Made by a program: the position numbers and the translations under genes | Assembly (NCBI GenBank): GCA_947469815.1 | Contig: CANIRI010000145.1 | Location: forward strand, 1 to 6,351 | Source of the DNA: Comamonadaceae bacterium | GTDB lineage: Bacteria; Pseudomonadota; Gammaproteobacteria; Burkholderiales; Burkholderiaceae_C | Reading direction: 5' to 3' | Length of the DNA: 6,351 nt | The notes under the pieces: generated by a model | Told to the model about the DNA's origin: nothing | The model's input: only the letters and a program-made list of their open reading frames with translations | Database searches by the model: none | Part shown: positions 1-6,351 of the stretch, in pieces | How the letters are laid out: each line of letters opens with the position of its first letter | How positions within the stretch are numbered: the first letter of the stretch is position 1

Positions 1-1
1 A

Positions 2-556
2 GTGGAAGAGGCTTTTGCGGGTGACATCGTGGGCTTTACCACCCACGGCGGGGTGCAACTGGGTGACACGATTACCGACGGCAGCATCAACCTGCAGTAC
101 ACCGGCTTGCCGTTTTTCGCGCCCGAGCTGTTCATGACCGTGGTGCTGAAAAACCCGCTGCGTACCAAGCAGTTGCAGCAGGGCCTGGCGCAGCTGGGCG
201 AGGAGGGCGCGATCCAGGTTTTTAAACCTGAGGTCGGCGGCAATATGCTGCTCGGTGCCGTGGGGCAGTTGCAGTTTGAGGTGGTGCAGCACCGGCTCAA
301 AGGCGAGTACGACGCCGACATCCGCCTAGAAGGCAGCCAGTACACCGGCGCGCGCTGGATCACCGCCGACACCCCGGCCGAGTTGCGCGAGTTCGTCAAC
401 GCCTACCCCCAGCGCATGGCCAAGGACGCGGCCGACACGCTGGCATTTTTATGCACCAGCCCCTATGACGTGCGGCTGGCGCAGGAGCGGTTCCCGAAAA
501 TTCACTTCCATCCGCTGCGCGAGCACGCGGGTTTGAGTCTGGGCAGCGCGGGCTAG
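2..556 (+). CDS. prfC: Peptide chain release factor 3 (RF3), C-terminal part, 5' end outside window
   Basis: RF3 is a cytoplasmic translational GTPase that removes RF1/RF2 from the ribosome after peptide release. Only the last 184 codons of a protein usually about 530 residues long are present, so the GTPase domain lies left of the window. The GTG at position 2 is an internal valine codon, not a start. What is visible is the end of the domain II beta-barrel (AGDIVGFTTHGGVQLGDT near residues 6-23) and the whole of domain III. Domain III opens with FAPELF, continues through EEGAIQVFKP and GAVGQLQFEVV, and ends near LAQERFPKIHF and LREHAG. I recognise these blocks as matching Escherichia coli RF3 and not EF-G, whose C-terminus differs. 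The TAG stop is 3 nt before the GTG of the transporter gene, so the two are probably co-transcribed and translationally coupled. The identification is firm; start and full length cannot be seen. Confidence 0.95.
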   Translation: MEEAFAGDIVGFTTHGGVQLGDTITDGSINLQYTGLPFFAPELFMTVVLKNPLRTKQLQQGLAQLGEEGAIQVFKPEVGGNMLLGAVGQLQFEVVQHRLKGEYDADIRLEGSQYTGARWITADTPAELREFVNAYPQRMAKDAADTLAFLCTSPYDVRLAQERFPKIHFHPLREHAGLSLGSAG

Positions 557-559
557 GCG

Positions 560-1744
560 GTGACACAGCCGTCACACCGGGGCTTGCTGGCGGTATTCGG
601 CTCCACCTTGTTCCAGCTGGTGGGCATTTTTATGCTCTCGCCGCTGCTGCTGTTGATGCTCAAGCAAGCCGGTGTGTCCAACACGGTGGCCGGCCTGTTT
701 GCAGCGACCACCTGGCTGGGAATTTTCATCATCACGCCCTTTGCATCAGGCCTGGTGCGCTGGCTCGGACGACGGCGTGCTTTGTGGCTGGCCTCCGGGC
801 TGCCGCTGCTCACGGTGTGCGGGTTTCTTGTCACCCGCAGTCTGCCGATCTGGTTTGTGCTGGAGTTGCTGGCCAGCGTGGCCGGGGGCTTGCGATGGGT
901 GCTCGCGGAATCGTTTATTGCGGAATTTGCACCTGCGCAACAACGCGGCCGCCTGATAGGCGCCTACGCCACCTTGATCGGCCTGACCATGGTGATCGGC
1001 CCGGCGCTGGTGGCCTGGCTGGGGGTGGACAGCCCGCATGCTTTGTGGGCGGTGTTGGTCATGCTGGTCCTCGGACTCTGCTGGACTTTTTTGATTCCCC
1101 GCACGCCTGTGGCCCACGACGCCGAAAGCGCCAGCGTGGGCTTGCGCGGTTTGTGGCATGCCGTTGTGGCCCATCCGGTGGTGATGCTGGCGGGCTTTAT
1201 CGGCGGGTTCTTTGAGATGGGCTTGGGTTCGGTGTTGCCACTGTACGGGCTCAGCCTGGGTCTGGCAACCGGCGCTGCGGCCTTGCTCTTGTCGGTCAGC
1301 GGCACCGGCGGCACGGTGTTCGCCATTCCGGCGGGTATGGCGGCCGACCGCTTTGCCGACCCCGCGCGCGGGCGGCATCGCTTGATGCTGTGGCTGGTGG
1401 GCCTGTTGGCCCTCGCCTCAGCCACCGGTTTTGCGGTGCCGGTCTGGCCCGTGCTGGTGTGGCCTATCGCGCTGCTGTGGGGCGCTGCCGGTGGCACGCT
1501 CTACACGCTCACCATGCTCGACATCGGCAGCCGCGAGCGGGGGATTACGCTGGTGAACAGCACTTCGGTGTTGGTGCTGACCTATACCTTGGGTGCGCTG
1601 GTGGCGTCGTCATCCGCTGGGGCTTTGCTGGATTGGTCGCCGGGGCTGGTGTTCCCCGGCGCTTTGCTGGCGGTGGCTCTGGTCGGCTGGGTGGTTCTGT
1701 GGCGCAATAGTCCGCCGAAAGGGGACAGGCCTACAATTTCGTGA
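560..1744 (+). CDS. Major facilitator superfamily (MFS) transporter, substrate unknown
   Basis: This is a 394-residue inner-membrane protein with about twelve hydrophobic helices, roughly at residues 8-32, 42-66, 74-92, 96-118, 133-155, 160-180, 205-230, 236-262, 273-293, 296-318, 330-352 and 362-381. A hydrophilic central loop (about 181-204) separates two six-helix halves, the usual MFS layout. A motif-A-like basic turn lies between helices 2 and 3 (LVRWLGRRRAL, 65-75), and its counterpart between helices 8 and 9 is GMAADRFADPARGR (259-272). The helix 4-5 block (LRWVLAESFIAEFAPAQQRGR, near 111-131) resembles YcaD-like MFS carriers, but I cannot name a substrate. I chose the GTG start because it is 3 nt after the prfC stop and keeps helix 1 whole. 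The first in-frame ATG (632) would cut helix 1. There is no clear Shine-Dalgarno, which fits coupling to prfC. Family call is strong; an efflux role is only a guess. Confidence 0.88.
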   Translation: MTQPSHRGLLAVFGSTLFQLVGIFMLSPLLLLMLKQAGVSNTVAGLFAATTWLGIFIITPFASGLVRWLGRRRALWLASGLPLLTVCGFLVTRSLPIWFVLELLASVAGGLRWVLAESFIAEFAPAQQRGRLIGAYATLIGLTMVIGPALVAWLGVDSPHALWAVLVMLVLGLCWTFLIPRTPVAHDAESASVGLRGLWHAVVAHPVVMLAGFIGGFFEMGLGSVLPLYGLSLGLATGAAALLLSVSGTGGTVFAIPAGMAADRFADPARGRHRLMLWLVGLLALASATGFAVPVWPVLVWPIALLWGAAGGTLYTLTMLDIGSRERGITLVNSTSVLVLTYTLGALVASSSAGALLDWSPGLVFPGALLAVALVGWVVLWRNSPPKGDRPTIS

Positions 1745-1775
1745 CGGTGGTGGTTTTGGCCATTCTCAATAAGAC

Positions 1776-1779
1776 GGAG
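1776..1779 (+). promoter_or_regulatory. Shine-Dalgarno of the acyl-CoA synthetase gene
   Basis: GGAG lies 7 nt before the ATG at 1787, a normal spacing that supports this start. The 42-nt gap after the transporter stop shows no terminator-like hairpin, so read-through from prfC and the transporter gene is plausible. Confidence 0.7.
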
Positions 1780-1786
1780 ATTTCTG

Positions 1787-3337
1787 ATGAAAGTAGCGCT
1801 CACCATCGCGGACCATTTGCGCCGTGCCAGCCAGGTCTATCCGCAACGCACCGCCTGCGTGGATGAGCCGCTGCAGCCCGCAGCCAGCTGGGGGACGCTG
1901 AGCTATGGCGACATGATGGCGCGTGCCACCGCCCAGGCGGCGGGTCTGGATGCGCTGGGAATCGGCGTCGGCGAGCGCGTCGCCATGGTCAGCCACAACG
2001 CAGCGCGCCTGCTGACCGCGTTTTTTGGTGTCAGCGGTTGGGGGCGCATTCTGGTGCCCATCAATTTCCGGCTGGTTGCCGAAGAAGTGCAGTACATCGT
2101 GGACCACTGCGGGGCGCGCATTTTGCTGATCGATCCGGAACTGGAGGCAGCGCTGTCCGGTGTGCGCTGCGAACACACATTTGTGATCGGCGCGCAGTCT
2201 GATGCCCAGCTCTTGCGCTATGACCGCCAACCCCAGCCCTGGGAGCCGGACGAGGACGCCACGGCCACCATCAACTACACCAGCGGCACCACCGCGCGGC
2301 CCAAAGGCGTGCAGCTAACCCACCGCAATTTGTGGATCAATGCCGCCACCATGGGCTGGCATCTGGGCGTCAACGACCGCGACGTGTACCTGCACACGCT
2401 GCCGCAGTTCCACTGCAACGGCTGGGGGCTGACCTATGCGGTGACCGGCATGGGTGGCAAGCACGTCATCGTCCGCAAAATTGACGGTGCCGAAATTTTG
2501 CGGCGTATTGCCGAGCATGGTGTGACCCTGATGGCGGGTGCGCCAGCGGTTCTCAATATGGTGCTCGAGGCCGCGCAGTCCTGGGAGGGCCCCATTCCCG
2601 GGAGTGGGCAGCTACGGGTGGTGGTGGCGGGTGCGCCGCCGCCGACGCGCACGATCGAGCGGGTGGAATCCGAGCTGGGCTGGGAGTTCATCCAGATTTA
2701 CGGACTCACCGAAACCGCGCCGCTGCTCACGGTGAACCGCGCCAGCATCGAATACGACGCATTGACGCCGACCGAGCGTGCGCAGCGCCTGGGCCGCGCT
2801 GGCGTTCCCGCGATTGGCGTCGAAATCACCATAGCGCCTGACCAGGAGATTCTGGTGCGCGGCAACGTGATCATGCGTGGCTACTGGGAACAAGCCGATC
2901 AGACTGACGCCGCGATTCGCCTAGGCGCTGATCAGCGGCCCTGGTTCCATACCGGGGACGGTGGCACGCTGGACGCCCAGTCTTGCCTGACGATTGCCGA
3001 TCGGAAGAAAGACGTGATCATCACCGGCGGCGAAAACGTCTCGTCTATTGAAGTGGAGGACGCGATCTTCAGCCACCCGCAGATTGATGAAGTGGCGGTG
3101 ATCGGCGTGCCCGATGAAAAATGGGGCGAACTGGTCATGGCGCTGGTGGTGTTGGCGCCCGGCGCCACGCTTTCGGAAGCCGATGTGATCGCCTACACGC
3201 GTACCAAGTTGGCCGGTTACAAGTGCCCTAAACGGGTCGAGTTCCGCAGCAGCCTGGCCCGCACCGCCACCGGGAAACTGCAGAAATTCAAATTGCGGGA
3301 GCCTTACTGGCAGGGGCACGAAAAGAAGGTCAATTGA
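1787..3337 (+). CDS. AMP-forming acyl-CoA synthetase (acyl-activating enzyme, AMP-binding family)
   Basis: The 516-residue protein belongs to the ANL superfamily, which activates a carboxylic acid with ATP to an acyl-adenylate and then forms the CoA thioester in the cytoplasm. All core motifs are intact. The phosphate-binding loop YTSGTTARPKG is at 164-174. FHCNGW (208-213) is typical of the medium-chain / AlkK- and DmdB-like branch. The A5 motif IYGLTET spans 304-310. WFHTGD (386-391) carries the ribose-binding Asp391. The hinge and A8 region DRKKDVIITGGENVSSIEVE is at 405-424, and the A10 catalytic lysine is K497 in TGKLQK. Length is slightly short for the family, mainly because the stretch before EILVRG (near 347-358) is compact. 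Motifs do not fix the substrate; a medium- or short-chain fatty acid or a methylthio- or aryl-alkanoate is possible. It has its own GGAG and probably ends the transcription unit, facing glmS. Confidence 0.93.
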   Translation: MKVALTIADHLRRASQVYPQRTACVDEPLQPAASWGTLSYGDMMARATAQAAGLDALGIGVGERVAMVSHNAARLLTAFFGVSGWGRILVPINFRLVAEEVQYIVDHCGARILLIDPELEAALSGVRCEHTFVIGAQSDAQLLRYDRQPQPWEPDEDATATINYTSGTTARPKGVQLTHRNLWINAATMGWHLGVNDRDVYLHTLPQFHCNGWGLTYAVTGMGGKHVIVRKIDGAEILRRIAEHGVTLMAGAPAVLNMVLEAAQSWEGPIPGSGQLRVVVAGAPPPTRTIERVESELGWEFIQIYGLTETAPLLTVNRASIEYDALTPTERAQRLGRAGVPAIGVEITIAPDQEILVRGNVIMRGYWEQADQTDAAIRLGADQRPWFHTGDGGTLDAQSCLTIADRKKDVIITGGENVSSIEVEDAIFSHPQIDEVAVIGVPDEKWGELVMALVVLAPGATLSEADVIAYTRTKLAGYKCPKRVEFRSSLARTATGKLQKFKLREPYWQGHEKKVN

Positions 3338-3369
3338 CCACGGCCCCAACAGCAAGACCCAAGGCGAAA

Positions 3370-3426
3370 TTACTCCACCGTCGTTGAGTCGTTTCGTTCG
3401 GGGGTCGGTTGAAACGGAAAGACCAT
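3370..3426 (-). other. Possible 18-codon mini-ORF downstream of glmS, in the glmS frame
   Basis: An ATG at 3424-3426 on the minus strand opens 18 codons that read MVFPFQPTPERNDSTTVE and end on TAA within the left copy of the glmS-end repeat. The frame is that of glmS. There is no convincing Shine-Dalgarno, only a weak purine-rich stretch (taagggtg) directly before the ATG. This could be a chance ORF, a relic of a longer reading frame whose tail resembled GlmS, or a short peptide. Nothing in the sequence proves translation. Confidence 0.15.
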
Positions 3427-3450
3427 CACCCTTACTACCCCCTAACGAAA
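3392..3450. repeat. Inverted repeat abutting the glmS stop codon
   Basis: The arms tttcgttcggggg (3392-3404) and ccccctaacgaaa (3438-3450) pair at 12 of 13 positions (mismatch 3399/3443) around a 33-nt loop. The right arm touches the glmS stop codon at 3451. In the glmS transcript this forms a strong stem with five G-C pairs at its inner end. It may protect the 3' end or help termination, but no T-run follows it in the glmS direction, so it is not a canonical intrinsic terminator. The termini of a tiny decayed element are the other reading. A smaller competing stem (cgtttc 3390-3395 with gaaacg 3411-3416) overlaps it. Confidence 0.65.
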
Positions 3451-5319
<1,869 letters not shown>

Positions 5320-5324
5320 AGCTT

Positions 5325-5330
5325 CTCCTT
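5325..5330 (-). promoter_or_regulatory. Shine-Dalgarno of glmS
   Basis: On the minus strand AAGGAG sits 5 nt before the glmS ATG, a strong match to the anti-Shine-Dalgarno. It supports high translation and confirms the start that exposes the catalytic cysteine. Confidence 0.85.
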
Positions 5331-5452
5331 AGATCGAATGGTGGCGATGCTAAAAGCTTTGATGAAAAATTAATAAATAAAATTTAGATTTTTAAGAAAT
5401 ATAATTTCAATTTATATAGTTTAAGAAATTAAATTATAAAATAGTCATTTTT
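5331..5452. promoter_or_regulatory. AT-rich divergent promoter/operator region between glmS and the Lrp-type regulator
   Basis: By hand count only 11 of the 102 bases from 5351 to 5452 are G or C, against clearly GC-rich genes on both sides. The region must hold the promoters of both divergent genes. The best -10-like box for the regulator is TATAAA at 5435-5440, which would leave only a few nt of leader; no good -35 is visible for it. For glmS a weak pair is TTGAAA (minus strand, 5405-5410) with TAAATT (5381-5386), 18 bp apart. The 10-mer TTTAAGAAAT occurs twice (5391-5400 and 5420-5429). AATTTC (5403-5408) and GAAATT (5425-5430) form an inverted pair. These are candidate sites for the adjacent regulator. 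Box assignments are tentative, but the divergent control role is near certain from gene layout. Confidence 0.7.
5391..5429. repeat. Paired TTTAAGAAAT repeats, candidate regulator operators
   Basis: Two exact copies of TTTAAGAAAT (5391-5400 and 5420-5429) are 29 bp apart, close to three helical turns. Between them AATTTC (5403-5408) is an inverted match to GAAATT of the second copy, and GAAAT/ATTTC (5396-5400, 5404-5408) forms a small dyad. Lrp/AsnC proteins bind arrays of degenerate AT-rich dyads as dimers and octamers, so the arrangement suits such a protein. In such AT-rich DNA, however, 10-bp repeats are not rare. Confidence 0.4.
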
Positions 5453-5938
5453 ATGGAACAAATAGCACTCGATTCGACCGATATCCAATTGCTGGACGCC
5501 CTGCAGCGCGACGCATCGCGCAGCAATCTGGCGCTGGCTGCGCTGGCCCACATCTCGCCGCCCACCTGTTTGCGCCGTGTTAAGCGCCTGGTCGATGCTG
5601 GATGGATTGAGCGGCAGGTGGCGCACCTGTCGGTAGATCGCCTGGGCGCGGCGTTTGGGTATGGCTTGACGGCATTGGTGGAGGTCACGCTGGATGCGCA
5701 AGGCGCCGAGCACCTGGACGCTTTTGAAGCGCGCGCCGTCGTCGAGGATGCGGTACAGCAATGCTGGCGTGTGTCACCCGGCCCCGACTTCGTGTTGGTG
5801 ATCCAGGCCCGCGACATGCCCGGCTATCTGGCCATTACTCAGCGCCTGCTGACCCAAAACGCCAATGTGCGCAATGTGAAAGCATTTTTCAGCCTCAAGC
5901 GGGCCAAGTTCACCACCACCGTACCGCTGCGGGTTTGA
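5453..5938 (+). CDS. Lrp/AsnC-family transcriptional regulator
   Basis: This 161-residue DNA-binding protein has the usual Lrp/AsnC length and two-part layout. The N-terminal winged helix-turn-helix opens with LDSTDIQLLDALQRDASRSN (6-25). Its second and recognition helices lie about 26-48 (LALAALAHISPPTCLRRVKRL), and the wing begins at GWIERQ (50-55). The C-terminal RAM ligand/oligomerisation domain (about 68-150) contains VVEDAVQQCWRVSPGPDFVLVIQARD (96-121). This corresponds to the family's ligand-pocket segment, whose usual form is close to G-x-x-D-x-L-L, here PGPDFVL. Such proteins commonly sense an amino acid and often regulate themselves. The effector and targets cannot be read from sequence; glmS across the shared AT-rich region is the obvious local candidate. 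No Shine-Dalgarno precedes the ATG, but the alignment of the first helix favours this start. The stop lies 13 nt before the convergent PIN gene's end. Confidence 0.93.
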   Translation: MEQIALDSTDIQLLDALQRDASRSNLALAALAHISPPTCLRRVKRLVDAGWIERQVAHLSVDRLGAAFGYGLTALVEVTLDAQGAEHLDAFEARAVVEDAVQQCWRVSPGPDFVLVIQARDMPGYLAITQRLLTQNANVRNVKAFFSLKRAKFTTTVPLRV

Positions 5939-5951
5939 TGCTTGCCGTGCC

Positions 5952-6351
5952 TCAGGCTAAGGATTCGGCGAGCGCCTGCTGCGGATTCAAGATACGTAAG
6001 CCAGGTATGGCTGGCGCTTGCAGCAAATCCTGATCACCGCTGACCAGGACGCCAGCTCGGGCCACCAGCGCGGTCTCGATGAACATATCGTCGCTGCGGT
6101 CCCTGCAGTAGCGGCCAGGTTCGCCAATCTCGACCCAGCGCGCGGCGGCGCTCAGGTCGTGCAGGACGGCCTCACGCAACTCCAGGCTGATGTAGCGGTC
6201 GAATTTGGGGCGGTAGAGGCGGGTTTTCAGCTCATCGAATGTGGGCTGCGAAAAAACCAGGCTGCCGCGCTCTAACACCAATTGCACCAGCCGGGCGGGC
6301 GCACCGCGCACCGACAGCGCGGCGCTGATCAACACATTGGTGTCAATTACC
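5952..6351 (-). CDS. PIN-domain protein, toxin-like (PIN family toxin component), 5' end outside window
   Basis: The visible 132 codons run open to the right edge, so the start is beyond the window. Read from the edge, the protein begins VIDTNVLISAALS, the signature first strand of a PIN domain with its metal-binding Asp (visible residue 3) and the D-T-N motif. The other acidic residues follow in order: Glu40 in FDELKTRL, the Asp pair 87-88 in CRDRSDDMFIETAL, and Asp106/Asp108 in VSGDQDLL. The end (GLRILNPQQAL) matches the close of this group. PIN proteins of this sort are Mg-dependent ribonucleases, often the toxin of a type II toxin-antitoxin pair. The partner, if any, would be encoded to the right, because the gene reads leftward and antitoxins usually come first. 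A GTG at 6333-6335 is not the start: it would remove the catalytic D-T-N. Likely only one or a few codons are missing. Confidence 0.88.
   Translation of the reverse strand, partial: VIDTNVLISAALSVRGAPARLVQLVLERGSLVFSQPTFDELKTRLYRPKFDRYISLELREAVLHDLSAAARWVEIGEPGRYCRDRSDDMFIETALVARAGVLVSGDQDLLQAPAIPGLRILNPQQALAESLA

Noticed and set aside
746..1497. Long minus-strand ORFs (210 and 177 codons) opposite the transporter gene
   Set aside because: Their composition (Gln/His/Arg/Pro/Ala-rich, no domain) is that of antisense shadows of a GC-rich gene. The plus-strand frame gives a clean 12-helix MFS protein.
3383..3450. Integron attC site in the glmS/synthetase gap
   Set aside because: GTTGAGT at 3383-3389 fits the GTTRRRY core, but no matching RYYYAAC partner at the right spacing is seen and no integrase or cassette gene is present.
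3338..3450. Canonical intrinsic terminator for either convergent gene
   Set aside because: Stems exist, but neither strand shows a stem followed directly by a T-run, so I list the structure as an inverted repeat only.
5320..5345. glmS ribozyme or riboswitch in the glmS leader
   Set aside because: The ribozyme is typical of Gram-positives and needs a structured leader of well over 100 nt. Here the leader side is short and AT-rich, without the conserved core.
5429..5817. Minus-strand ORFs of 110 and 127 codons opposite the Lrp-type regulator
   Set aside because: They are shadows: the plus strand has a full HTH plus RAM domain protein, and these frames have no domain features and no Shine-Dalgarno.
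5939..5951. Terminator between the regulator and the PIN gene
   Set aside because: Only 13 nt separate the convergent stops, and neither the gap nor the nearby coding ends hold a convincing hairpin with a T-run.

Overview
The window is GC-rich, densely coding bacterial DNA. Its codon usage and the mix of protein families suggest a betaproteobacterium, probably Burkholderiales and perhaps Comamonadaceae. That placement is an inference from protein style, not from any search. Most of the content is ordinary chromosomal housekeeping: five recognisable genes plus the exposed part of a sixth. No IS element, CRISPR array, tRNA or rRNA was seen.

The left half (1-3337) reads rightward. It holds the C-terminal third of peptide chain release factor 3 (prfC, cut by the window edge). 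A 12-TM major facilitator transporter starts on a GTG 3 nt after the prfC stop, and an AMP-forming acyl-CoA synthetase follows after 42 nt. The spacing suggests one transcription unit, although the three products share no obvious pathway.

The middle is a complete leftward glmS (3451-5319), the glutamine-dependent enzyme that makes glucosamine-6-phosphate for peptidoglycan and LPS. It converges on the synthetase gene. The 113-bp gap between them is the most unusual part of the window. It carries an imperfect copy of the glmS 3' end, in register exactly 81 nt (27 codons) past the true stop, and a 13-bp inverted repeat (12 of 13 pairs) that abuts the glmS stop codon. This is the neighbourhood that Tn7-type elements target.

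The right part begins with an extremely AT-rich divergent control region (about 5351-5452, roughly 11% G+C by hand count). It separates glmS from a rightward Lrp/AsnC-family regulator (5453-5938) and contains repeats that could be regulator binding sites. The regulator may control itself and perhaps glmS. Thirteen nt after it, convergent, is the end of a leftward PIN-domain gene (toxin-like ribonuclease family). Its start lies beyond the right edge: the diagnostic D-T-N motif is upstream of the GTG that a simple ORF call would choose.

No wholly new multi-gene system is evident. The items most worth checking are the glmS-end duplication with its inverted repeat, the repeat-bearing AT-rich intergenic region, and the partner of the PIN protein outside the window.
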